Assembly: GCA_934699095.1 (NCBI GenBank)
Contig: CAKUVI010000008.1
Location: forward strand, 56,420 to 120,419
Length of the DNA: 64,000 nucleotides
Direction of reading: 5' to 3'
Origin: an uncultured Bacteroidales bacterium
Lineage (GTDB): Bacteria > Bacteroidota > Bacteroidia > Bacteroidales > WCHB1-69
The translations under genes and the position numbers were made by a program. Positions 36,173 through 44,292 of this stretch are shown here, piece by piece. Position 1 is the stretch's first letter, and each line of letters opens with the position of its first letter. A model generated the notes under the pieces. The model did no database searches, had not been told where the DNA came from, and saw nothing but the letters and a program-made list of their open reading frames with translations.

Positions 36173-36513
36173 TCCTTTTGGCCCTTGTACAATCTCTTCT
36201 TTTATGCTCAGGACAAGTGTTCCTGAAATTCGCCCTGCAAAAGATGGGCAATTTTGAATTCTCGCTGTCGTTCTTTGCTTCTCAACTAGTAAATTGGTGG
36301 TGGCTCCTTTGCGGACTCTGCTACGGCACCGGAGCGGTACTCTGGTTCCACATTCTCAAAAACTACCCTTTCTCAAAAGCCTACCCACTTATCTCCATGA
36401 GCTACGTTTTCGGCATGATTGCAGCCGTGGTGGTATTCAAGGAATCTGTGCCCGCAGTGCGCTGGCTCGGCGTACTCCTTATCATGGCGGGCTGCTACTT
36501 CATAGCCAAATAA
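36163..36513 (+). CDS. Small four-helix transporter of the DMT/SMR type (ArnE-like)
   Basis: 116 residues with four hydrophobic segments. Gln-Val-Phe-Leu-Lys in the first helix, the SKAYPLISMSYVFGMIAAVVVFKE stretch split over helices 3-4 and the final LGVLLIMAGCYFIAK are typical of small multidrug-resistance and ArnE-like half transporters, which work as dimers. ArnE-type proteins flip lipid-linked sugars. In this cluster, with a GT2 enzyme nearby, it could move a polyprenyl-linked sugar or the polyene lipid itself across the inner membrane. Confidence 0.78.
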   Translation: MRLILLALVQSLLLCSGQVFLKFALQKMGNFEFSLSFFASQLVNWWWLLCGLCYGTGAVLWFHILKNYPFSKAYPLISMSYVFGMIAAVVVFKESVPAVRWLGVLLIMAGCYFIAK

Positions 36514-36548
36514 TATTAAAACACAGAAATAACGAAACAATCAATATA

Positions 36549-37184
36549 ATGGAAAAACACATCGTCTGCCTGTTCCTGCTCTCTTTTGCCCTCATCACGG
36601 CAAACGCACAGTCCCTCAAGAAAGCCTCTCCCGAACAAAGCAAGAAAATGCTCGAGACAGTTGAAAAAAACGTGTCGGCGGTGAAGAGCATACAGTGCGA
36701 ATTCCAACAAGTGAAGAGCGTGTCGCTTCTCAACGACAAGATCGTCTCCAAAGGGAAAATGTATTTCTCAAACGGAAAACTGCGCTGGGAATACACAACG
36801 CCCTATAGCTACATATTCATCGTGAACGGTCAGGAAGTGCTGATAAAGTCAAACGACAAAACCAGGAAAATCGATGCGCAAAGCAGTCAGATGTTCAAAA
36901 AAATCGCCCAGCTGATTGCTAACACAGTCTCCGGCGCTAACCTTTCCCAAAACGGCGACTTCACTGTTGAAATGTACACACTTGGCACAAAATATGTGGC
37001 CAAGCTCATTCCGAAACAGGCAAAAATGAAAAAGATGTTCAACGAAATAACACTCTACTTCAACGACAACAAGAATCTTGTAGAAAAAATTGAGATAAAC
37101 GAGGCTTCCGGCGACAAGACCACAATCACAATACTCAACCCAAAGACCAACCTTAAAATTTCAGACTCCATCTTTTCAATTTAG
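36549..37184 (+). CDS. LolA-like outer-membrane lipoprotein carrier
   Basis: 211 residues from the ATG at 36549 (MEKHIVCLFLLSFALITANAQ, a signal peptide). The mature part starts with a helix and continues as an unclosed beta-barrel pattern: SIQCEFQQVKS, KGKMYFSNGKLRWEYTTPY, INEASGDKTTITI. LolA carries lipoproteins through the periplasm; cluster-associated homologues in aryl polyene loci are believed to carry the polyene lipid. Earlier in-frame starts lie inside the transporter gene and are rejected. The next gene starts 1 base after its stop. Confidence 0.85.
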   Translation: MEKHIVCLFLLSFALITANAQSLKKASPEQSKKMLETVEKNVSAVKSIQCEFQQVKSVSLLNDKIVSKGKMYFSNGKLRWEYTTPYSYIFIVNGQEVLIKSNDKTRKIDAQSSQMFKKIAQLIANTVSGANLSQNGDFTVEMYTLGTKYVAKLIPKQAKMKKMFNEITLYFNDNKNLVEKIEINEASGDKTTITILNPKTNLKISDSIFSI

Positions 37185-37185
37185 T

Positions 37186-37551
37186 ATGACACTACAAAAC
37201 TATCTGTACACCATTGAACGTCAGGAAGACAACACTTTCAGCGTCAAACTGATACCCGATTGCGAGATATTCAAGGCGCACTTCGAGGGGCATCCGGTGC
37301 TGCCGGGCGTCTGCATCACAAGGATGATCACAGAGCTCTCCGAAATCCTTGTTGCCAAAAGACTGTCATTATACACTATCGTTAATCTGAAATTTTTGGA
37401 AGTCGTATCACCCGAAAAAACAGAAGAAGTATGTTTTGTGTTCGATAATGTTCAACACGACAACGACAACGTCAAGATAAAGGGAAAAGTGATGGCAGGT
37501 GAGCACGTTTTTACCAAGTTTTCTATTCTGTACAATATTATAAACCAATGA
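37186..37551 (+). CDS. FabZ-like hot-dog dehydratase (ApeI-like)
   Basis: 121 residues, a single hot-dog domain. KAHFEGHPVLPGVC matches the FabZ/ApeI catalytic helix region with HF-x-G-H-P-x-x-P-G. It should remove water from 3-hydroxyacyl-carrier intermediates, giving the conjugated double bonds. Unlike the first dehydratase in the cluster it keeps the catalytic His. It starts 1 base after LolA and overlaps the GT2 gene by 4 bases. Confidence 0.85.
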   Translation: MTLQNYLYTIERQEDNTFSVKLIPDCEIFKAHFEGHPVLPGVCITRMITELSEILVAKRLSLYTIVNLKFLEVVSPEKTEEVCFVFDNVQHDNDNVKIKGKVMAGEHVFTKFSILYNIINQ

Positions 37552-38321
37552 CCTGGGAAGCGAAAACAGAAGAAAGGAACATTTGTGTTGTAATTCCTAC
37601 CTACAACAACGCCGGAACTTTAGCCGATGTTCTGCGTCGCACCCTCAAGTACATGAAACATGTTATCGTGGTTAACGACGGCTCAACGGATAGCACTTCA
37701 CAAATACTTGAGGATGAAGAGTTTAAAGACATTGAAATCGTATCTTATGAAAAAAATCAAGGCAAGGGCCATGCCTTGAAACAGGGTTTCAAACGTGCCA
37801 AGCAGCTCGGCTACTCCATGGCCGTAACCTTAGACTCCGATGGCCAGCATTATCCGGAGGACATACACGTTTTGGTTGAAGCTTTGCCCAACGACTACGA
37901 CGCATTTGTGGTGGGTATCAGGAACTTCAACAACGAGAACATGCCAAACCAAAACCTCTTCGCAAACAGATTCTCGAATTTCTGGTTCCGACTTCAAACA
38001 GGCGTGAACCTGCCCGACACACAATGCGGATTCAGGCTTTATCCACTGAAAAAAATACGGATGTGGTGGCCGATAACCTCACGCTACGAATCAGAACTAG
38101 AGTTTTTGGTGTTCTCATCCTGGAGCGGAACACAAATAATCCCTGTGGAAGTGAATGTCTATTACCCTCCAAAAGAGGAGCGGATAAGCCATTTCAAGCC
38201 GTTTTACGACTTTTTCAGAATCTCGGTTTTAAACACAATTCTCACTATCTTGTCTATAGTGTTCGTACCGGCAAGATTTTTCAGATGGATATTAAAAAAA
38301 ATTAGGCATCATAATAAGTAA
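37548..38321 (+). CDS. Glycosyltransferase family 2, dolichyl-phosphate mannose synthase-like
   Basis: 257 residues. Family 2 motifs are clear: CVVIPTYNNAGTL at the start, VVNDGSTD near residue 48 and LDSDGQH near 98, with a downstream TQCGFRLYP. It lacks the large C-terminal membrane domain of DPM1-GtrA fusions but ends in one hydrophobic, basic-flanked segment (NTILTILSIVFVPARFF). It would transfer a sugar from a nucleotide donor, probably to a lipid phosphate or to the polyene head group. It is the last gene of the packed cluster. Confidence 0.88.
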   Translation: MTWEAKTEERNICVVIPTYNNAGTLADVLRRTLKYMKHVIVVNDGSTDSTSQILEDEEFKDIEIVSYEKNQGKGHALKQGFKRAKQLGYSMAVTLDSDGQHYPEDIHVLVEALPNDYDAFVVGIRNFNNENMPNQNLFANRFSNFWFRLQTGVNLPDTQCGFRLYPLKKIRMWWPITSRYESELEFLVFSSWSGTQIIPVEVNVYYPPKEERISHFKPFYDFFRISVLNTILTILSIVFVPARFFRWILKKIRHHNK

Positions 38322-38326
38322 AATTG

Positions 38327-38334
38327 TATTTTTG
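38327..38334 (+). promoter_or_regulatory. -7 promoter box before the DUF4412 gene
   Basis: TATTTTTG, 49 bases before the ATG at 38383 and just after the glycosyltransferase stop. It marks the end of the polyene-like unit. Confidence 0.5.
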
Positions 38335-38382
38335 CAGATTGAAATAGATTCTTTCGAAATATCAAAAAAATCAATAGAAAAA

Positions 38383-39090
38383 ATGAAAAAGACAACCCGT
38401 ATTTTAGCTCTCATCGCCATGATGATTTTGAGCGTTGGCGTTTATGCACAAAAACCATTTGCCGGCGTCATCACATTTGAAACATCAGTAGAAGGCACCT
38501 CAGACCCGAACATCCAGGCCCAGTTCGCCGATGCCACCACCGATTACATGGTGATGGGCAACAGCTACCGTGTTGAAGAGTCGGAAGGCGTTGACGTGAT
38601 CCAAATCTCTAACGGCAACTCAAAAACCGTAACCGTTATTCTTGGTTTCCAAGGTCTTGGCAAATATTACATCCAAACCACTGCTGAAGATTTGGAAAAA
38701 CACATGGAAAAGACAGAACTGAAATTCGATTACACTGGAGAAACCAAGGAAATCGCCGGTTATAAATGCCAAAAGGTCATTGTGACCTCAATAGACAAGG
38801 AGACTGACGAGGAAGAACAAGTTATTCTTCACGTTGCTGAGATCCCCGGCATCACCGATGACATCAACTTCTCAACATTCCCGGGTCTCAAGGGTTACCC
38901 GCTTCGCACAGAACAGAACAGGGAAATCAATGGTGAAGATGTCAAATTCGTACAAACAGCTACAGCTGTAACCCCTAACAAGAAAATCAAAGCCACATCC
39001 TTCCTGATGCCATCTGACGCGAAACCTATCTCTGAAGCTCCTGCCGAAGTTAAGGCTATGCTCGGAATGAGCGATGATTCAGAAGATTAA
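38383..39090 (+). CDS. Secreted DUF4412-type protein
   Basis: 235 residues from the ATG at 38383, which begins a good signal peptide (MKKTTRILALIAMMILSV, cut after VYAQ). The mature protein is a periplasmic or surface beta-rich domain: FAGVITFETSVEG, YQCT-like pattern GYKCQKVIVT in the middle and LKGYPLRTE towards the end. This matches the DUF4412 group of Bacteroidetes, whose function is unknown. Its promoter box lies inside the reading frame of longer alternatives, which are therefore rejected. Its stop overlaps the start of the DUF4954 gene by one base. Confidence 0.75.
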   Translation: MKKTTRILALIAMMILSVGVYAQKPFAGVITFETSVEGTSDPNIQAQFADATTDYMVMGNSYRVEESEGVDVIQISNGNSKTVTVILGFQGLGKYYIQTTAEDLEKHMEKTELKFDYTGETKEIAGYKCQKVIVTSIDKETDEEEQVILHVAEIPGITDDINFSTFPGLKGYPLRTEQNREINGEDVKFVQTATAVTPNKKIKATSFLMPSDAKPISEAPAEVKAMLGMSDDSED

Positions 39091-40982
39091 TGGACATTGA
39101 CTTCTCAGACGATCAGTTCGCCATGTTTCGAAAATTAACCGAAACAGAAATATCACAGCTGATTAGACAAAACAATAGTGCAGACAATTGGGACAATATC
39201 TCAGTTGTCGGCACTTTTTTTGTAGATAAGGTCAAAAACTGCAATTTTGCCGGTTCTGTGACCATTGGCGAAAATTGTGCTGTTGAGAATGTTGGTCTTT
39301 TGAGGAACTGCATAATCGGGCGCGGATGCACTATACGGAATGTTGGTGAGATCAGTTTCTCAGGTGCCAGAAAATACGTTTTTTCACTGGCTGTCTGCAA
39401 TGAAAAAAGCAAGTATATAGTGGATATCGAGCCTGAAATGAACACCACGGATGTTTTCTGCGCACTATACTATGCCAAGCCGGATCTATTCTCGGCTCGG
39501 ACAGAAAAAATGGGACGAGGACAGCGATATGATATCGGACATATCTCCGATAACGTTGTGATCACTAACACATTATCGGTGAAGGACTCCATAATAGGGG
39601 CAGGAACCACAATAGAAGATTGCATCAGAATAGAAAATTCGTGGATTGGAGGCTCCTCCAACATTGAAGAAAGGAGATCGAAGGTTGGTGCGGGCGTGAC
39701 GCTCAAGAATGCCATCATTGGCAGAGACAGTGTAATCGACTCAAACTCAGTTATTTCCAATGTAATGATCGGTTGTTGTTGCGAAGTTTCAGAAGGTACA
39801 AGAATATATGAGTCTGTGATCGGAGACTGCAGCCAGGTGGCAGGTTGCGAGATCGGTCACTCCCTTCTCTATCCTTTCCATTCGCAGCACCACAGCAACT
39901 CGTTTCTCATAGCAGCCCACGTGGGTGGGCAATGCAACATAGCGGCCGGCGCAACGCTGGGTTCAAACCATAACGGGCGCACCAACGACGGCGAGTTTGA
40001 GGCGGGGCGCGGGTTCTGGGCAGGCCTCTGCACCTCTATTGCAATGCCGAGCCACTTCGCACCATACACCCTCCTCGTGAAAGGAGACTATCCTCACCCG
40101 CTGAACATCAGCCTTGCATTCTCACTCGTAAGCAACAACCTGAAAGACAACCGATTAGAAATACTTCCAACCTACTGGTGGATGCATAATGCATACTCTC
40201 TTTTCAGGAACGAGCTGAAATTCAAAGCCCGTGACAAACGCAAAGAAGCATCGCAAATAATTGATTATCAACCTTTAGCACCCGACACTATAATTTCAGT
40301 TGTGGAGAGCCACCGACTTTTGAAAAAAATCATAAAAGGTGAAATCAGCACTGAAGATTTTGAAGCCTCCGGCCGTGAAGTGCGGGTTCTAAAAGCCGAA
40401 GAGGCGATTAAGGCATACGAATCGATGATTTTGTGCTATCTTCTGCGCACTTTTGGCGACAATCTCGCCGAAGCAAAAATCATGAACAAGCACATGAAGG
40501 AGGTCGATTTCACATCAGATCATCCTCAATACTTGAACGCCGGAGGTCAGATATTGTCGAACGACGAGCTTGAAGAAATATGCATCAAGGCAAAAAGCAC
40601 AATCAGTCAAGCCCATCAACTCCAACATGATTTTCACGAAGAAAAAAACAACAAAAATATACGAGAAAGTGCTATTTTTGCGTTTAAATATCTTTTGGAT
40701 GAAGGTGAAAATCTGACATGGCCATCATTGAATTCAGGACTGTTTTGGGAGAGGGTGGCGCATACAGCGACATTGCAGGAGATACTCTTCTATGAAAGGG
40801 TGATACAGAAGAGATCCTCTGACTTGGAATCACCGATGAGAACTATGGTGAACACCTGTTTCAAAAGATGCTGGAGAGGGGAAAATGACGAAGTAATAGA
40901 GACAGCGAAGAATATAATCGCGAATTTGATAGAGAAAAAGATAAATTTAGAACGAAAAATATCCAATTATGAAGATATATGA
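39090..40982 (+). CDS. DUF4954 family protein with left-handed beta-helix repeats
   Basis: 630 residues. From about residue 40 to 330 there are repeated hexapeptide patterns (VTIGENCAVENVG, IIGRGCTIRNVG, IIGAGTTIEDCI, IIGRDSVIDS), the left-handed beta-helix of acyl- and nucleotidyl-transferases. The C-terminal third is helical. DUF4954 proteins are typical of Bacteroidetes; they are presumed sugar acyl- or nucleotidyltransferases but lack an assigned reaction. The end overlaps the start of a nucleotide-sugar dehydrogenase by 14 bases, so both probably serve cell-surface sugar synthesis. Confidence 0.85.
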   Translation: MDIDFSDDQFAMFRKLTETEISQLIRQNNSADNWDNISVVGTFFVDKVKNCNFAGSVTIGENCAVENVGLLRNCIIGRGCTIRNVGEISFSGARKYVFSLAVCNEKSKYIVDIEPEMNTTDVFCALYYAKPDLFSARTEKMGRGQRYDIGHISDNVVITNTLSVKDSIIGAGTTIEDCIRIENSWIGGSSNIEERRSKVGAGVTLKNAIIGRDSVIDSNSVISNVMIGCCCEVSEGTRIYESVIGDCSQVAGCEIGHSLLYPFHSQHHSNSFLIAAHVGGQCNIAAGATLGSNHNGRTNDGEFEAGRGFWAGLCTSIAMPSHFAPYTLLVKGDYPHPLNISLAFSLVSNNLKDNRLEILPTYWWMHNAYSLFRNELKFKARDKRKEASQIIDYQPLAPDTIISVVESHRLLKKIIKGEISTEDFEASGREVRVLKAEEAIKAYESMILCYLLRTFGDNLAEAKIMNKHMKEVDFTSDHPQYLNAGGQILSNDELEEICIKAKSTISQAHQLQHDFHEEKNNKNIRESAIFAFKYLLDEGENLTWPSLNSGLFWERVAHTATLQEILFYERVIQKRSSDLESPMRTMVNTCFKRCWRGENDEVIETAKNIIANLIEKKINLERKISNYEDI

Positions 40983-42264
40983 GAATATACTGAACAAGAA
41001 CGCGAAGATAGGCGTCATAGGATTAGGTTATGTTGGGCTCCCATTAGCCATGGCATACGCACACAAGGCGAGCGTGATAGGATTCGACATCAACGAAGAC
41101 CATCTCAACGAGATGCGTGCCGGGAAAGATCCTTGCAAAGAACTGGATGACAGCGTATTTGAAGGAGCAGACATTCTGTTTACGAGTTCACTTGACGACC
41201 TCCGACAGGCATCTTTTTACATAATAGCGGTACCCACGCCGATCGACAAGAACAACAAGCCTGACCTCAAGCCGCTGCTCGGGGCAACGGAGAGCGTGGG
41301 CAAAGTGCTGAAAAAGGGCGACTATGTGGTTTATGAATCAACAGTATATCCAGGTTGCACCGAAGACGACTGTGTGCCGGTTTTGGAGAAGCTTTCCGGT
41401 CTCAAGGCAGGTGTTGACTTCAAATTCGGGTATTCTCCTGAGCGCATAAACCCAGGTGAGAAGGTGCATACTTTGGCGAAAACGATTAAAATAGTTTCGG
41501 GATGTGACGCAGAGTCACTTGACGAGATAGCAAAGACATACGAGTTAGTTGTTGAACCTGGCGTGCACCGCGCACCGGCAGTCAAAGTTGCCGAAGCCGC
41601 CAAGATAATTGAAAACACGCAACGCGACGTCAACATAGCCCTGATGAACGAACTTTCCATCATTTTCGGGCGCATGGGGATCAACACCTACGACGTTCTC
41701 GAGGCTGCCGGCACAAAGTGGAACTTCCTGCACTTCTATCCTGGTCTGGTGGGCGGCCACTGCATCGGTGTTGACCCATACTATCTGGTACACAAAGCAG
41801 CCGAACTGAAGTACCACACACAAGTAATCTCCGCCGGCCGCTACGTCAACGACTCCATGGGCGGATATATCGGCAAGAAGGTTGTGAAAATGATAATAGC
41901 ATCAGGCAAGCCGGCCATGCACGCCCGCGTGCTCGTGATGGGTATAACATTCAAGGAGAATGTCTCCGACATACGCAACTCAAAAGTCATGGACATCATC
42001 AACGAGCTTCACGACTATGGTGTAAATGTTGAAGTTGTTGACCCTTACGCAAGTCCAGAAGAGGTGAAAAAATGCTATGGTGTGGATTTGAAACCTGCCC
42101 CCGAAGGCAAATACGACGCAGTGATTGCCGCTGTGGCGCACCGCGACTATGCCGGATTTGACGAGGATTACTTCCAAGGCCTCATGAACGACGGAGGCAT
42201 CCTCGCAGACATAAAGGGAATGTACAGGAACAAAATCCAAAATCTGACATATTGGAGCTTATAA
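40969..42264 (+). CDS. UDP-N-acetyl-hexosamine dehydrogenase (WbpA/TviB type)
   Basis: 431 residues. The NAD-binding loop is GVIGLGYVGLPLAMAYA (about residues 15-31). PTPID, the YSPERINPG stretch and GGHCIGVDPYYL with the catalytic Cys are diagnostic of the nucleotide-sugar dehydrogenases that oxidise UDP-GlcNAc or a related sugar to the uronic acid. The PGLVGGHCIGVDPYY version points to the WbpA/VipA/TviB branch rather than UDP-glucose dehydrogenase. The product would enter capsule or lipopolysaccharide chains, but no other such genes are nearby, so the substrate is not certain. Confidence 0.9.
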   Translation: MKIYENILNKNAKIGVIGLGYVGLPLAMAYAHKASVIGFDINEDHLNEMRAGKDPCKELDDSVFEGADILFTSSLDDLRQASFYIIAVPTPIDKNNKPDLKPLLGATESVGKVLKKGDYVVYESTVYPGCTEDDCVPVLEKLSGLKAGVDFKFGYSPERINPGEKVHTLAKTIKIVSGCDAESLDEIAKTYELVVEPGVHRAPAVKVAEAAKIIENTQRDVNIALMNELSIIFGRMGINTYDVLEAAGTKWNFLHFYPGLVGGHCIGVDPYYLVHKAAELKYHTQVISAGRYVNDSMGGYIGKKVVKMIIASGKPAMHARVLVMGITFKENVSDIRNSKVMDIINELHDYGVNVEVVDPYASPEEVKKCYGVDLKPAPEGKYDAVIAAVAHRDYAGFDEDYFQGLMNDGGILADIKGMYRNKIQNLTYWSL

Positions 42265-42275
42265 TTCAACGAGAT

Positions 42276-42917
42276 ATGGCAGACGGCTTCCTTGAAAAAT
42301 CATTCGAGAACTTGCGTGACAGGAAAAAGACAATCACAAAGGCAAACAACAAATCTCTTTCTGCATTGCTGAAGAAGAACAGGAGTTATCGCGGTTATGA
42401 CCAGCGATACAGAGTCACGAGAGAGAGTTTAGAGCAGATCGTGTCGGTGAACGAGCTCTTGCCTTCAGCCAAGAACCAGCAGGCTTTGCGTTTTTATCTG
42501 GTAACTGATGCCAAGGACGCGGCAGTAGTGCTCTCCAATATCAAGCTTGGCGGCATGCTTCCGGAATTGCATCTGCCGTTCAAGGGCGCCGAGCCTATGG
42601 CGTTCATTGTGATGTGCACGACAGTCGCAGAAAGCAAGATGCTGCATATCGACGCCGGCATATCGGCACAGAGCATGCTTCTCAAGGCGGTGGAACTTGG
42701 CTACAATGGCATAATCATTGGGGCATTCAACGCAAAAAACATAAAACAAGCTTTCGCTCTGAACTATGAGCCCATACTGATATTAGCCATAGGGAAAGGC
42801 TCTGAGAACATCCAACTCATTGAGACAGATGAAAATGCGAGCAGGGCCTACTACAGGGAGGAAGGAGTGCATTATGTCCCAAAAATCAGATGGAAAGAAC
42901 TGATAATCAACAAATGA
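42276..42917 (+). CDS. Nitroreductase family protein
   Basis: 213 residues from the ATG at 42276; a TTG at 42252 would overlap the previous gene. The FMN-binding pattern is RSYRGYDQRYRVT near the N-terminus, PSAKNQQALRFYLVT in the middle and a LGYNGIIIGAFN stretch near the C-terminal flavin loop. Family members reduce nitro groups, quinones or flavins using NAD(P)H as dimers. It lies 11 bases after the dehydrogenase gene and may share its transcript. The physiological substrate cannot be read from sequence. Confidence 0.88.
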   Translation: MADGFLEKSFENLRDRKKTITKANNKSLSALLKKNRSYRGYDQRYRVTRESLEQIVSVNELLPSAKNQQALRFYLVTDAKDAAVVLSNIKLGGMLPELHLPFKGAEPMAFIVMCTTVAESKMLHIDAGISAQSMLLKAVELGYNGIIIGAFNAKNIKQAFALNYEPILILAIGKGSENIQLIETDENASRAYYREEGVHYVPKIRWKELIINK

Positions 42918-42973
42918 CAAGGCCATTCCGGGAATATGTGCACATCGATGATGTTTCACATCGAAAAAATGAG

Positions 42974-42981
42974 TATCTTTG
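42974..42981 (+). promoter_or_regulatory. -7 promoter box of ribBA
   Basis: TATCTTTG, 29 bases before the ribBA ATG. The 93-base gap leaves no room for an FMN riboswitch. Confidence 0.6.
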
Positions 42982-43010
42982 CAGGTTTTAGAAAAAAGTA
43001 AAGAAAAGAT

Positions 43011-44228
43011 ATGCAAGAATCAAAGTTAAATTCAATAGAAGAGGCAATAGAGGCGTTAAGAGCCGGACAATTTGTAATATTAGTAGATGACGAGGAGCGT
43101 GAAAACGAGGGTGATTTCATAATAGCCGCACAGCATATAGACGCAGACAAGGTTAATTTCATGCTCACCAACGGGCGCGGTGTTCTTTGCGTGCCCATGA
43201 CCACAGAGCGCTGCAAGGAGCTTGACCTCGAGATGCAGGTTTCCAACAACACATCTATTCACGAGACACCATTCACGGTCACCGTTGACCTTCTTGGTCA
43301 CGAGTGCACCACAGGAGTGTCGATGCATGACAGGGCGGCATCAATCAGGGCATTGGCCGACAGAAGCATGAAGCCGACAGATTTCGGGCGCCCAGGGCAT
43401 GTCAACCCGCTGCGCGCGCGCGATGGTGGCGTTCTGGTGCGCGCCGGTCATACGGAAGGCACCATCGACCTGCTCAAATTGGCCGGTCTTGAACCTGTGG
43501 GAGCCCTCATCGAAATCATCAACCCCGACGGCACCATGGCCCGTCTGCCACAACTCATGGAAGTGGCTGAGAAATATGGTTTTGTAATAACAAGTATCGA
43601 GAAGCTGATTGCCTATCGTCTTAAGAAAGAGACACTTATCCGCAGGGAACAGGAAGTGAACCTGCCTACCAGATGGGGCGACTTCAGGCTCATTGCTTAC
43701 ACACAGCTCAACAATGGTGTAACGCACTTAGCCCTCAAGAAGGGCGACTGGGAGCCGGACGAGCCTGTTATGGTTCGCGTGCACTCGTCGTGCGCCACAG
43801 GCGACATCTTCGGTTCATGCAAGTGCGATTGCGGTGAGCAACTCCACAAATCGATGGAGATGGTTGACAAAGAGGGCAAGGGCCTTGTGCTCTACATGAG
43901 TCAGGAAGGCCGTGGCATAGGACTCCTCAATAAGCTGCGCGCCTATCACCTGCAAGAGCTCGGCAGAGACACAGTAGAAGCCAACTTAGAGCTCGGATTC
44001 AAAGCAGACGAACGCGACTATGGTATTGGCGCTCAAATACTTAGAGATCTAAAGGCCACTAACGTGCGACTTATAACCAACAATCCGGCAAAAAGAGTCG
44101 GACTGTCTGCGCACGGAATCAAGATTGCAGAAACTCTTCCTATCATCATCAAGCCCAATAAAATCAACGAGTATTATCTCAAGACAAAACAGGCCAAGAT
44201 GGGTCACGACCTGCATTTGGACATATAG
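43011..44228 (+). CDS. ribBA: Bifunctional 3,4-dihydroxy-2-butanone 4-phosphate synthase / GTP cyclohydrolase II
   Basis: 405 residues, the usual length. The N-terminal RibB part has DDEERENEGD near residue 26, HDRAASIRAL and RAGHTEGTIDL. The C-terminal RibA part (from about 205) has VRVHSSCATGDIFGS with KCDCG for zinc binding, then SQEGRGIGLLNKL. It supplies both precursors of riboflavin: the four-carbon unit from ribulose 5-phosphate and the pyrimidine from GTP. The gene has its own promoter box and is followed by lepA after 64 bases. Confidence 0.97.
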   Translation: MQESKLNSIEEAIEALRAGQFVILVDDEERENEGDFIIAAQHIDADKVNFMLTNGRGVLCVPMTTERCKELDLEMQVSNNTSIHETPFTVTVDLLGHECTTGVSMHDRAASIRALADRSMKPTDFGRPGHVNPLRARDGGVLVRAGHTEGTIDLLKLAGLEPVGALIEIINPDGTMARLPQLMEVAEKYGFVITSIEKLIAYRLKKETLIRREQEVNLPTRWGDFRLIAYTQLNNGVTHLALKKGDWEPDEPVMVRVHSSCATGDIFGSCKCDCGEQLHKSMEMVDKEGKGLVLYMSQEGRGIGLLNKLRAYHLQELGRDTVEANLELGFKADERDYGIGAQILRDLKATNVRLITNNPAKRVGLSAHGIKIAETLPIIIKPNKINEYYLKTKQAKMGHDLHLDI

Positions 44229-44292
44229 CTCGAAGACAAACCAAATCTTAGAGCAGTCGCGCGTTTTAATCAATAACCAATAAATCTTATAG

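Noticed and set aside
36294..36548. N-terminal extension of the LolA-like gene
   Set aside because: This stretch lies in another frame of the transporter gene; the signal peptide starts at 36549.
42918..43010. FMN riboswitch before ribBA
   Set aside because: The gap is only 93 bases and shows a promoter but none of the conserved riboswitch segments.
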